Assembly: GCA_035555675.1 (NCBI GenBank)
Contig: DATMGH010000206.1
Location: 1-21,663, forward strand
Direction of reading: 5' to 3'
DNA: 21,663 nucleotides
DNA from: Solirubrobacter sp035555675
GTDB lineage: Bacteria; Actinomycetota; Thermoleophilia; Solirubrobacterales; Solirubrobacteraceae
In this document: piece after piece, positions 15,117-21,663 of the stretch
How positions within the stretch are numbered: position 1 is the stretch's first letter
Layout of the letters: every line of letters starts with the position of its first letter
Position numbers and translations under genes: made by a program
Notes under the pieces: generated by a model
Seen by the model: the letters and a program-made list of their open reading frames with translations, nothing else
Database searches by the model: none
Told to the model about the DNA's origin: nothing

Positions 15117-15925
15117 CGACCCATCTGCTGCGCGAGAAGGCGCCGATCACCGAGGCCGGCTGGGAGGAGCTCGACACCGAGGCGCGCGAGCGGCTCGAGC
15201 CGGCGCTCGCCGTGCGCAAGCTGATCGACTTCAGCGGGCCGCACGGGTGGGACTACAGCGCGACGAACCTCGGGCGGGTCGTGTCGCTGGACGCGTTCGA
15301 GGGGGTCGGGGCGCTGCGGCGGCGGGTGCTGCCGACGGTCGAGCTGCGGGCGCCGTTCGCGCTCGCGCGGTCGGAGCTGTTCGACCTGGAGCGGGGCGCC
15401 GACGACATCGACCTCGGGCCGCTGGACGAGGCGGCGCGGCGGATCGCGTACGCCGAGAACGTGGCCGTGTTCCACGGGTGGGCGGAGGCCGGGATCCGGG
15501 GGATCGCCGAGGCGTGCGTGCACCCGGCGGTCGAGCTGACCACGGACTTCGACGCGTTCCCGCGGTTCGTGGCGCGGGCGGTCGAGACGCTGCTGCGGGC
15601 CGGGATCGGCGGGCCGTACGGGCTCGCGCTGGGGCCGGAGCAGTACACGGGCGTGATCGAGACGACCGAGCACGGCGGGTACCCGCTGCTCGATCACCTG
15701 CACAAGATCCTGGCCGACGGGCCGATCGTCTGGGCGCCGGGGGTGCGCGGCGCGGCCGTGGTCTCGCTGCGCGGGGGCGACTTCCTGTTCGAGTCCGGGC
15801 AGGACCTCTCGATCGGGTATGTGTCGCACGACGAGTCGGCCGTCCAGCTGTACCTGGAGGAGAGCTTCACGTTCCGGGTGGCGACGCCCGAGGCGGCCTG
15901 CTTCCTGTCGCCGGCCGCGGGCTAG
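15113..15925 (+). CDS. Family 1 encapsulin shell protein
   Basis: This 270-residue HK97-fold shell protein has the family-typical opening HLLREKAPITEAGWEELDTEA, then ARKLIDFSGPHGWDYSATNLGR, the ELFDLERGADDIDLGPLDEAARRIAYAEN region (E-loop and P-domain helix) and the C-terminal SIGYVSHDESAVQLYLEESF and FRVATPEA strands. Length and motifs match T=1 encapsulins of 60 subunits, whose inner surface binds a cargo peptide such as the one on the preceding gene product. The GTG at 15113 overlaps the cargo stop and lies close to GGGAGCGGGG. Together the two genes make an iron-storage nanocompartment, which in bacteria helps detoxify iron and peroxide. There is no sign of a phage origin in neighbouring genes. 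Confidence 0.95.
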   Translation: MTTHLLREKAPITEAGWEELDTEARERLEPALAVRKLIDFSGPHGWDYSATNLGRVVSLDAFEGVGALRRRVLPTVELRAPFALARSELFDLERGADDIDLGPLDEAARRIAYAENVAVFHGWAEAGIRGIAEACVHPAVELTTDFDAFPRFVARAVETLLRAGIGGPYGLALGPEQYTGVIETTEHGGYPLLDHLHKILADGPIVWAPGVRGAAVVSLRGGDFLFESGQDLSIGYVSHDESAVQLYLEESFTFRVATPEAACFLSPAAG

Positions 15926-15936
15926 GGAGCGCGGGC

Positions 15937-16419
15937 GTGCGGACGAGCGGCATCAACCACGTCAGCATCCACGCGGTCGACCTGTCCGCGTCGGTCGCGT
16001 TCTACGTGGAGCTGCTGGAGGCGTCGCTGCTGGACACCCCGAACTTCGGCGTGCCGGTGCAGTGGCTCGGGCTGGGGGCGTCGCAGCTGCACGTGTTCGT
16101 GCGCCCGGCGGTCGCGCAGAGCCATCACCACTTCGGGATCACGGTCGAGGACCTGGAGCCGGTGTACCGGCGGGCGTCGGCGCTCGGTGCGCTGGACGGG
16201 CGGGCGCACGGGAACTACATCATCGAGCTGCCGGGGGACGTGGCGCAGACGTACGTCCGCGATCCGGCGGGGAACCTGATGGAGATCGACACGCCGGGCG
16301 CCTCGCGGCTGCCGGCGTGGTTGCGGGCGGAGATGAAGCCGCTCGGGGCGCTGTTCCCGCAGGACGACCGCAACCTGCGCGGTCGCCTCTACGTCCCCGA
16401 CCCCGCGGGCGCGACGTAA
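15937..16419 (+). CDS. VOC family protein (glyoxalase/dioxygenase fold)
   Basis: This 160-residue single-chain vicinal-oxygen-chelate protein has the first module INHVSIHAVDLSASVAFYVELL with metal-ligand His8 and the second module HHHFGITVEDLEPVYRRA, ending YVRDPAGNLMEIDTPG with Glu116 as probable ligand. Such proteins bind a divalent metal and act as glyoxalases, dioxygenases or thiol transferases; the reaction cannot be assigned. The GTG at 15937 begins 11 bases after the encapsulin stop with a GGGAG nearby, so it is probably the third gene of the encapsulin transcript. The C-terminus has no LxxGSL-type tag, so it is not a predicted cargo protein. A link to peroxide or aldehyde stress would be inference only. 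Confidence 0.82.
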   Translation: MRTSGINHVSIHAVDLSASVAFYVELLEASLLDTPNFGVPVQWLGLGASQLHVFVRPAVAQSHHHFGITVEDLEPVYRRASALGALDGRAHGNYIIELPGDVAQTYVRDPAGNLMEIDTPGASRLPAWLRAEMKPLGALFPQDDRNLRGRLYVPDPAGAT

Positions 16420-16423
16420 CGCG

Positions 16424-16448
16424 GCGGGGGCCGCGCCGCCGCCCCCGC
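16424..16448 (+). terminator. GC-rich hairpin after the encapsulin operon
   Basis: An 8-bp perfect stem GCGGGGGC (16424-16431) / GCCCCCGC (16441-16448) with a 9-base loop begins five bases after the VOC stop. There is no T-tract, as is common for terminators in high-GC actinobacteria. Confidence 0.4.
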
Positions 16449-16485
16449 GCGCCCTCGCTCCGCGACGCTTCTTCGCCGCGCGCCC

Positions 16486-16530
16486 CTCCGCCGCGCGTCT
16501 CGCCGCCGCGCGTCTCGCCGCCGCGCGTCT
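16486..16530. repeat. 15-bp tandem repeat, three copies
   Basis: The unit CGCCGCCGCGCGTCT occurs at 16501-16515 and 16516-16530, with a one-mismatch copy at 16486-16500 and a decayed trace after 16530. It lies in the 206-base gap (16420-16625) between the VOC gene and the membrane-protein gene, which otherwise holds only the hairpin above and GC-rich sequence with an isolated CAGGAGAA near 16583. Confidence 0.7.
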
Positions 16531-16625
16531 CGCCGGCCGCGCGCCTCTCCGCGTGTGCCTCCCGGTGGGCGCGTTGCAGCGGGCAGGAGAACCGTCGCGG
16601 CGCGGCGAAGCCGCTCGGCGGCGTC

Positions 16626-17138
16626 ATGTTGGATCTCCGCACGCTCGATCCCGCCCGGCAGTCCGCCGACCGGCGCGTCGCGCTCGTCGCGGCGTTCGGG
16701 GCGGTGACGGGCGGCACGCTGCTCGCGGTCTCCGCGGGAGCGGGCGGCTGGGCGCTCGCCGCCGGTGGCGCACTCGCCTTCGCCGAGCTGCCGTGGTACT
16801 TCGCGTTCGGCGGCCGGTGGCGGCTGCTCGACGACGCGCTCGAGGGCATCTCATTCGCCTGGCGGGGCGACCGCACGGGCGTGTGGGCGACCGCACCGGT
16901 CGCGGGCGCGCTCGCCACGCTCGTCCTCGCCGCCGCGCTCGGCTTCCCGACCCTGCTCGCGCTCCTCACCTGCCTGGCCGGCGGCGCCGCCTACACGGCG
17001 CTGGTCGCCGCGGCCGAGGCCCGCTACGAGCGCGCGATCCTGCTCGACCTCACGGTCCTCGAGCTCCGCTTCCGCCGCATCACCGACGCCCGCCTCGCCA
17101 AGGGGTCAGACCCCTCAACAATGCGATCTACCGTCTAG
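16626..17138 (+). CDS. Hypothetical small integral membrane protein with REP-encoded C-terminus
   Basis: This 170-residue protein of unrecognised family has about four hydrophobic segments (roughly 18-36, 40-60, 88-107, 108-130), a short polar loop WRLLDDALEGISFAWRGDRTG between the second and third, and a basic tail ELRFRRITDARLAKG. The last 11 residues (from Gly160, ending STMRSTV) are translated from the palindromic repeat at 17102-17169, so the original end of the gene was probably replaced when the repeat arrived. The ATG at 16626 has no nearby ribosome binding site; no better start is in frame. Codon use is typical for the window up to the repeat. It converges on the M23 peptidase gene. 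Function is unknown. Confidence 0.65.
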   Translation: MLDLRTLDPARQSADRRVALVAAFGAVTGGTLLAVSAGAGGWALAAGGALAFAELPWYFAFGGRWRLLDDALEGISFAWRGDRTGVWATAPVAGALATLVLAAALGFPTLLALLTCLAGGAAYTALVAAAEARYERAILLDLTVLELRFRRITDARLAKGSDPSTMRSTV

Positions 17139-17169
17139 AGCCAAAGGGATTGTTGAGGGGTCTGACCCC
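17102..17169. repeat. REP-like palindromic element with 21-bp perfect inverted arms
   Basis: The left arm (17102-17122) and right arm (17149-17169) are perfect 21-bp inverted complements around a 26-base spacer. Each arm contains the 13-bp palindrome GGGGTCAGACCCC (or its complement) followed or preceded by an AT-richer TCAACAAT/ATTGTTGA. The arms could form a long hairpin. The composition differs sharply from the surrounding genes. Such GGGGTCAGACCCC elements resemble the REP/BIME units mobilised by REP-associated tyrosine transposases; none is present here. It overlaps the 3' end of the membrane-protein gene and lies between convergent genes, where it could act as a two-way terminator. Confidence 0.85.
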
Positions 17170-17174
17170 CCAAC

Positions 17175-17206
17175 CTGGAACCTAGGGGGTCTGGAACCTA
17201 GGGGGT
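17175..17206. repeat. 16-bp tandem repeat beside the REP element
   Basis: CTGGAACCTAGGGGGT is present twice head-to-tail (17175-17190 and 17191-17206), immediately followed by CTGACCC, which restores the REP core. The block probably grew by duplication at the edge of the REP-like element. Confidence 0.75.
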
Positions 17207-17287
17207 CTGACCCTGCTTACGCCGGGACGGCGGTGCAGAGCCAAGAGGCGGCGGTCGGCGGGCGGGGTGGGGACAGAGCCTGCTTAC
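17203..17287. repeat. Imperfect direct repeat ending at the M23 gene stop
   Basis: The 18-base stretch ending CCTGCTTAC at 17203-17220 matches 17270-17287 at 15 of 18 positions. The second copy contains the stop codon of the M23 peptidase gene. The first copy carries the REP core GGGTCTGACCC and the second a diverged GGGACAGAGCC, suggesting an old duplicated REP end. The rest of the gap is GC-rich with no gene seen. Confidence 0.5.
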
Positions 17288-18138
17288 ACGCCGAGGGCCG
17301 GGCCCGGGTCGGCGTTCGCGCCGCGGACCGTGACCTCGAAGTGCAGGTGCGGGCCGGTGGCGACGCCGGTCGCGCCGACGCGGCCGACGAGCGCGCCCGC
17401 GGCGACGGGCACGCCGAGCGAGACGAGCGCGGCGGACAGGTGCGCGTAGCGCGTGTGCACGCCGTTGCCGTGGTCGATCACGATCGTGAGGCCGAAGCCG
17501 TCGTCGTAGCCCGCGAACAGGACCCGGCCGGACCCGGCGGCGGTGATCGGCGTGCCGGTCGCCGCCGGAAAGTCCATCCCGGCGTGGAAGCGGGCGCCGC
17601 GCGGGCCGTAGCGGTCACCGGGGGCGGCGGCGATCGGGCGCCGCAGCGCCGGCGCGCGTACCGGCGGCCGCGCGAGCGCGGCGAGCGTCGCCGGCCCGAC
17701 GACGCCGTCCGGCGCCAGCCCCGCGAACCGCTGCGCCCGCCGCACCGCCGCGTCGGTGTGCGAGCCGAACCCGCCGTCGACGTCCCCGCACGGGAACCCA
17801 TGCGTCTCGAGCGCGAACTGCAGCGCCGCGACGTCCCACCCGCGCTGCCCGGCGCGCAGCGGCCGGCTGCCGATCGGATGCCGCCCGAGCCGCCCGAGCG
17901 CGCGCCGCGTCCGCGGCCCGACGACGCCGTCGACCGCCAGCCCGGTGCGCCGCTGCAGCTGCCGTACGGCACCGCGCGTACCGGGCCCGTCGAGCCCGTC
18001 GACCGCCCCACCGTACACGCCGTGCGCCCGCAGCGCGACCTGCAGCGCCGCGACGCGAGGAGAAGCGGCGGACGCGTCCGCGGGCGCGACGAGAAGCCCG
18101 GCGGCCGTCACCGCAAGAAGCCAAATCCGTACCGGCAC
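17284..18138 (-). CDS. M23 family metallopeptidase with two peptidoglycan-binding domains, secreted
   Basis: This 284-residue exported protein begins VPVRIWLLAVTAAGLLVAPADASAAS, a signal peptide with probable cleavage after ASA. Two PG_binding_1 modules follow (about 28-85 and 95-150; LQVALRAHGVYGGAVDGLDG, LQFALETHGFPCGDVDGGFG, both with DGVVGP), then a C-terminal LytM/M23 domain. Zn ligands are visible in RFHAGMDFPA (His, Asp) and GPHLHFEV (His-x-His), with the further conserved His in RYAHLS. It should cut peptide crosslinks of the cell wall. The GTG at 18138 is chosen because the signal peptide starts there; a TTG one codon upstream is possible. An upstream in-frame ATG would add repeat-encoded Arg/Ala/Pro sequence and was rejected. 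Confidence 0.88.
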   Translation of the reverse strand: MPVRIWLLAVTAAGLLVAPADASAASPRVAALQVALRAHGVYGGAVDGLDGPGTRGAVRQLQRRTGLAVDGVVGPRTRRALGRLGRHPIGSRPLRAGQRGWDVAALQFALETHGFPCGDVDGGFGSHTDAAVRRAQRFAGLAPDGVVGPATLAALARPPVRAPALRRPIAAAPGDRYGPRGARFHAGMDFPAATGTPITAAGSGRVLFAGYDDGFGLTIVIDHGNGVHTRYAHLSAALVSLGVPVAAGALVGRVGATGVATGPHLHFEVTVRGANADPGPALGV

Positions 18139-18200
18139 CAACGCGCAAAATGTTCGCGCTCTGACACGGAAGTCCTGCCGGGAAGCGACGGGTCCCGGGC

Positions 18201-18307
18201 CGGGGCAGCGCAGGCGGGGAACCCCGGCGGCGCGCGCGACGCAGGCGGGCAGGGAGACGCGGCGGGGCAGCGCAGGCGGGACCCCGGCGGCGCGCGCAAC
18301 GCAGGCG
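18201..18307. repeat. Direct repeat, about 46 bp, two copies
   Basis: A block starting CGGGGCAGCGCAGGCGGG and ending ACGCAGGCG is present at 18201-18247 and 18263-18307, differing by one 2-base indel and one substitution. It lies in the 196-base gap between the P450 and M23 genes (18139-18334). The gap also contains an AT-richer AACATTTTG near 18150 on the minus strand that could be the M23 promoter -10. No gene is seen in the gap. Confidence 0.7.
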
Positions 18308-18334
18308 CCCGCGCGGGCGGCCGCTCCCCGCAAC

Positions 18335-19591
18335 TCAGCGCGGCGTCGCGACCACCCGCGTGCCGTGCCGCGGCGAGAACGTCACGTTGCGCCGCGCCAC
18401 CCGCTCAGCCCGCGCCGACGCTCCCCGCAGATCGAAGCGCTCGAGCACCGCCCCGAGCACCACCCGCATCTCCATCTCCGCGAACGCCGCACCCAGGCAC
18501 CGCCGCACGCCCCCGCCGAACGGGATCCACGCGTAGGTCGACGGCGGCGCGTCCAAGAACCGCGCCGGCCGGAACGCGTACGGGTCCGGGTAGGACGCCG
18601 GCCGCGTGTGCGCGAGCCAGATCGCGGGCGTCACGTCCGTCCCGGCCGGCAGCTCCATCCCGTCGATCGAGAGCGGCGCCGCGAGCCGCCGCCCCGCGAT
18701 CGGCACCACCGGCCGCAGCCGCAGCGACTCCGCCACCACCGCCCGCAGATACACGTCCCCGCCCGCCCGCGCCCGCTCGACCTCGGCCACGTTGCGCGTG
18801 AGCAGGTCGAACGTCCACGCCAGCCCCGTCGCCGTCGTCTCGTGCCCGGCCAGCAGCAGCGTCATCAGCTGGTCGCGCACCTCGCGGTCGGACATCGCCG
18901 TCCCGTCCGCGAACCGCGCCGCCACCAGCAGCGAGCAGATGTCGTCGCCCGGCGATGCCCGCCGGCGCGCGATCTCGGCCAGCAGCAGCGCGTCGATCGA
19001 CACCGCCATCTCACCCAGCCGCTCCAGCGGCCGCCGCCGCCCGAACAGCACGGACACCTGCAGCTGCGTCGACACCGTCGTCGCCAGCAGGTCCCGCAGC
19101 AGCGCGTGCAGCGGCCCGGCCTCCGGCGAGACGACCCCGAACACCGCCCGCAGGATCACCCGCAGCGTGAGCGCCTGCATGCGCGGGTGCACCGCGAACG
19201 GCCGCCCGACCGGCCAGGAATCCAGCTCCCGCGCCGCTTCGGCCGCCACGACTTCCTCGTACGCCCGCATCCGCGACCCGTGGAACGGCGGCAGCATCAC
19301 CCGGCGCCGCGACAGGTGGTCGGCCCCTTCGAGCAGCAGCAGCGACCGCGCGCCGACCAGCGGCCCCAGCGTCACCGTCCGCCCCGGCGGCAGCCCGTGC
19401 GACGGGTCGCCGTAGAGCGCCCGGAGCGCCGACGGCGAGGACACCATCACCAGCGGCGTCCGGAACCCCCGGAACATGACCGTGAACGTGTCCCCGTAGC
19501 GCCGCCGGCAGGACTCCATGAACGCGATCGGCCGCGCGAGCCAGCGCACGGTCTGGATCGCGGGCGCCTCACTCGGGCCGGCCGGAAGCAC
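18335..19591 (-). CDS. Cytochrome P450
   Basis: This 418-residue soluble bacterial P450 has the I-helix oxygen-activation motif AGHETT (248-253), the K-helix ESLR (Glu288-Arg291), the PERF-like FRPARF (340-345) and the heme loop FGGGVRRCLG (358-367), with Cys365 as the axial thiolate. The length is normal; the segment between the I and K helices is compact. It would hydroxylate a hydrophobic substrate using electrons from a ferredoxin and reductase not encoded here. The GTG at 19591 starts 27 bases after the MFS stop. A TACGGT hexamer lies exactly six bases upstream, so a separate leaderless transcript is possible in addition to read-through from the exporter gene. Substrate is unknown. Confidence 0.93.
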   Translation of the reverse strand: MLPAGPSEAPAIQTVRWLARPIAFMESCRRRYGDTFTVMFRGFRTPLVMVSSPSALRALYGDPSHGLPPGRTVTLGPLVGARSLLLLEGADHLSRRRVMLPPFHGSRMRAYEEVVAAEAARELDSWPVGRPFAVHPRMQALTLRVILRAVFGVVSPEAGPLHALLRDLLATTVSTQLQVSVLFGRRRPLERLGEMAVSIDALLLAEIARRRASPGDDICSLLVAARFADGTAMSDREVRDQLMTLLLAGHETTATGLAWTFDLLTRNVAEVERARAGGDVYLRAVVAESLRLRPVVPIAGRRLAAPLSIDGMELPAGTDVTPAIWLAHTRPASYPDPYAFRPARFLDAPPSTYAWIPFGGGVRRCLGAAFAEMEMRVVLGAVLERFDLRGASARAERVARRNVTFSPRHGTRVVATPR

Positions 19592-19597
19592 ACGTCG

Positions 19598-19603
19598 ACC
19601 GTA
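19598..19603 (-). promoter_or_regulatory. Candidate -10 element for leaderless P450 transcript
   Basis: TACGGT on the minus strand fits TANNNT and is separated from the GTG start by exactly six bases, the same geometry as for the SnoaL and EncFtn genes. No Shine-Dalgarno is present. Confidence 0.3.
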
Positions 19604-19618
19604 CCGAGCGCCGAAGCG

Positions 19619-21115
19619 CTACGCGCGCGAGATCTGCGTGCTGGCCCGCAGCGGAACCTCCTTGAGCACGCACGCGAGCGCGAACGCCACCAGGGTGACC
19701 ACCGCGCCGACCAGGAACACGGGCTGCAGCGCGTTCACGAACGCGAGCAGGAAGTCGTGCCGGACCTCGGGCGGCAGCTGGTGGACCTGCGCCGGGCTCA
19801 CGTTCACCCCCGCGCCGAAGTCCCCGGGCACGCCCTTGAGCCCCGCCCCGAGCCGCGAGGCGAAGATCGCGCCGAACAGCGCCACCCCGAGCGAGCCGCC
19901 CATCGAGCGGAAGAACGTCGCCGTGCTCGTGGCGACGCCGATGTTCCGCGGCGGTGCGTCGTTCTGCACCACCAGCACCACGACCTGCATCACCAGGCCG
20001 ATGCCGACGCCCAGCACGAGCATGTACACGCTCGCCAGCCACGGCGGCGTGTCGATGTCCAGCCGCGAGAGCAGGAACAGCCCGACGGTCGTGACCGCGG
20101 TCCCCACGACGGGGAAGACCTTGTAGCGCCCGATCCGCGTGATCGCCCGCCCGGAGAGGATGCTCGCCGTCAGCAGCCCCGCCATCAGCGGCAGCATCCG
20201 CAGCCCGGAGCTGGTCGGGCTGACGCCGTAGACGAGCTGCAGGAACAGCGGGATGAAGATGATCGCGCCGAACATCGCCAGGCCGATCACGAACCCGATC
20301 GACGACGCGACCGTGAACACACGGGAGCGGAACAGCGTCAGCGGGATGATCGGCTCGGGCGCGCGCGTCTCGACGTACACGAAGACCCCGAGCAGCACGA
20401 CGCCGCCGATGGCCAGCGCGAGGATCGTCGGCGAGGTCCACGCGTACTGGTTCCCGCCCCACGTGGTGACGAGGATCAGCGCGCTCACGCCCGCGGTCAG
20501 CAGCACCGCGCCGAGGTAGTCGATCCGGTGCCGGTGCGTCGGCACGTGCAGGTGCAGCCGGAACACGACCACCAGCACGGCGATCACGCCGATCGGCATG
20601 TTCACGAAGAAGACCCAGCGCCAGGACAGCGTCTCGACGAAGAAGCCGCCGAGCAGCGGCCCGGCGATCGAGGCGACCGCGAACACCGAGCCGATCAGCC
20701 CCATGTAGCGGCCGCGTTCGCGCGGCGGGACGATCTCGGCGATGATCGCCTGCGCGCCGACCATCAGCCCGCCGGCGCCGAGCCCCTGCAGCGCGCGGAA
20801 CGCGATCAGCTCGCCCATCGACTCGCTCAGCCCGCTCAGCAGCGAGCCGGCCAAGAAGATCAGGATCGCGGCCAAGAACGTCGGCTTGCGCCCGTACATG
20901 TCGCCGAGCTTCCCGTACAGCGGCGTCGACGCGGTCGTGGCCAGCAGGTAGGAGGTGACGACCCAGCTGAGGTGGTCGAGCCCGCCCAGGTCGCCGACGA
21001 TCGTGGGCAGCGCGGTCGACACGATCGTCTGGTCCAGCGCCGCCAGGAACATGCCAAGCATCAGCGCGCCGAAGACCGGCACGAGTGCGCGGCCCGTGAG
21101 AACGTCGCTTGACAC
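19619..21115 (-). CDS. DHA2 family MFS drug exporter (14 TM, EmrB/QacA-like)
   Basis: This 498-residue membrane transporter has the LDQTIVSTALPTIVGDLGG motif in helix 1 (27-45), motif A GKLGDMYGRKPTF (68-80), RALQGLGAGGL (107-117) and the antiporter motif C region AGPLLGG (151-157). Hydrophobic segments fit 14 transmembrane helices, with a short extracytoplasmic loop near residues 430-460 (VPGDFGAGVNVSPAQVHQ). Such proteins export drugs or other hydrophobic compounds against protons. The GTG at 21115 overlaps the upstream reductase stop by one base (TAGTG), showing operon structure. It is followed by the P450, suggesting joint handling of a hydrophobic compound. A longer upstream reading is antisense-type sequence over the reductase gene and was rejected. 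Confidence 0.92.
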   Translation of the reverse strand: MSSDVLTGRALVPVFGALMLGMFLAALDQTIVSTALPTIVGDLGGLDHLSWVVTSYLLATTASTPLYGKLGDMYGRKPTFLAAILIFLAGSLLSGLSESMGELIAFRALQGLGAGGLMVGAQAIIAEIVPPRERGRYMGLIGSVFAVASIAGPLLGGFFVETLSWRWVFFVNMPIGVIAVLVVVFRLHLHVPTHRHRIDYLGAVLLTAGVSALILVTTWGGNQYAWTSPTILALAIGGVVLLGVFVYVETRAPEPIIPLTLFRSRVFTVASSIGFVIGLAMFGAIIFIPLFLQLVYGVSPTSSGLRMLPLMAGLLTASILSGRAITRIGRYKVFPVVGTAVTTVGLFLLSRLDIDTPPWLASVYMLVLGVGIGLVMQVVVLVVQNDAPPRNIGVATSTATFFRSMGGSLGVALFGAIFASRLGAGLKGVPGDFGAGVNVSPAQVHQLPPEVRHDFLLAFVNALQPVFLVGAVVTLVAFALACVLKEVPLRASTQISRA

Positions 21116-21663
21116 TACCGCTGGAAGTGTATGTGCGTCACGCCGGACGGCGACGTCACGCTGCGGACGTGACGCAGCCGCATCGGGGGGACGTCCTGCA
21201 GCAGCCGCGTGCCGTCGCCGAGCAGCACCGGGGCCACGCTCACCAGCAGCTCGTCGAGCAGGCCGGCGCGCAGCGCCTGCGAGACGGCGCTCCCGCCGCC
21301 GTGGATCTGCACGTCCTTGCCGCCCGCGGCCGCCCGGGCGCGCTCGCACGCCGCCTCGATCCCGTCGGTGACGAAGTGAAACGTGGTCCCCTGCAGCTCC
21401 AGCGGCTCGCGCGGATGGCTCGTGAGGACGAAGACGTCGTGATGAAACGGCGGCTCCTCGCCCCACCACCCGCGCCCGCGCGGGTCGTCCTCCCACGGCC
21501 CCGCGCCGCCGCTGAACATGCGGCGGCCCATCACGCCCGCGCCGACGCGCGAGACGACCGCGTCGATCCAGTCCGAGTCGACCCCGCGCTCGCCACCCTC
21601 CCGACCGTGCTGGGCCCGCCACGACTGCGCGGCGAGCGCCCACTCGTGCAGCTGCTCTCCGCC
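21115..21663 (-). CDS. Dihydrofolate reductase/RibD-fold family protein, N-terminus outside window
   Basis: The visible 182 residues are the C-terminal part of a RibD C-terminal domain (DHFR-like) protein. They begin GGEQLHEWALAAQSW, so only some 20-25 residues are missing at the right edge. Conserved features are VMGRRMFSGGAGPW, FVLTSHPREPL, the nucleotide-binding IHGGGSAVSQALRAGLLDEL and SVAPVLLGDGTRLL. Family members use NADPH; the stand-alone actinobacterial ones are rarely true folate or riboflavin enzymes and the substrate is unknown. The gene is coupled to the MFS exporter by a one-base overlap. Confidence 0.9.
   Translation of the reverse strand, partial: GGEQLHEWALAAQSWRAQHGREGGERGVDSDWIDAVVSRVGAGVMGRRMFSGGAGPWEDDPRGRGWWGEEPPFHHDVFVLTSHPREPLELQGTTFHFVTDGIEAACERARAAAGGKDVQIHGGGSAVSQALRAGLLDELLVSVAPVLLGDGTRLLQDVPPMRLRHVRSVTSPSGVTHIHFQR

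Noticed and set aside
15937..16419. VOC protein as a second encapsulin cargo
   Set aside because: Its C-terminus lacks the LxxGSL-type loading peptide.
16486..16530. CRISPR array
   Set aside because: The repeats are 15-bp, contiguous and without spacers; no cas genes are present.
18139..18333. N-terminal extension of the M23 peptidase starting at ATG 18333
   Set aside because: The extension is repeat-encoded low-complexity sequence and would bury the clear signal peptide that starts at 18138.
17756..21112. Very long plus-strand open frame over the M23, P450 and MFS genes
   Set aside because: It is antisense to three well-supported genes, consists of Arg/His/Pro/Asp-rich low-complexity sequence, and is explained by third-position GC bias.

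Overview
The window is very GC-rich DNA with dense, overlapping gene packing, frequent GTG starts (and one TTG) and proteins of actinobacterial type. The gene families and the GGGGTCAGACCCC-type palindromic repeat suggest a Thermoleophilia lineage (Solirubrobacter/Conexibacter-like soil actinobacterium). That assignment is an inference from protein style, not from a marker gene.

Layout. Positions 1-1510 hold a fragment of an Asp-box (BNR) protein, a DUF2203 protein, a two-CBS-domain protein and a SnoaL-like protein. A PcpA/LinE-like ring-cleaving dioxygenase (1554-2528, +) runs tail-to-tail into a minus-strand operon spanning 11555 down to 2525. In transcription order this operon encodes a FadR-type GntR regulator, a FAH-fold hydrolase, the FAD and 2Fe-2S subunits of a molybdenum hydroxylase, its molybdopterin subunit split into two genes, a MoxR AAA+ ATPase, a CoxE-like VWA protein, an amidohydrolase, XdhC and an ABM-domain monooxygenase. 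Every junction is an overlap or a direct abutment. The enzyme set points to hydroxylation and ring breakdown of an aromatic, probably N-heterocyclic, compound. The substrate cannot be read from sequence.

Divergent from the regulator is a four-gene amino-acid-type ABC importer (11620-14723, +) in the order ATPase, lipoprotein, permease, permease. Perfect GACCA/TGGTC palindromes sit on the start codon of the regulator and just inside the ATPase gene, so the GntR protein may control both catabolism and uptake.

Next is an encapsulin nanocompartment operon (14733-15925, +): an encapsulated ferritin with conserved ferroxidase residues and a C-terminal targeting peptide, translationally coupled to a family 1 encapsulin shell gene and followed by a VOC protein. 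A small membrane protein follows; its C-terminus is written by a palindromic REP-like element (17102-17169) that separates it from a convergent M23 endopeptidase. The right end is a minus-strand operon (partial RibD/DHFR-fold reductase, 14-TM DHA2 exporter, cytochrome P450).

The most interesting points are the split molybdopterin subunit, resembling NdhL/NdhM of Eubacterium barkeri nicotinate dehydrogenase, inside a compact operon with CoxD/CoxE-type maturation factors; the complete ferritin-loaded encapsulin operon; the paired operator palindromes; and a REP element recruited as coding sequence. No tRNA, rRNA, CRISPR array, transposase or prophage gene was seen.
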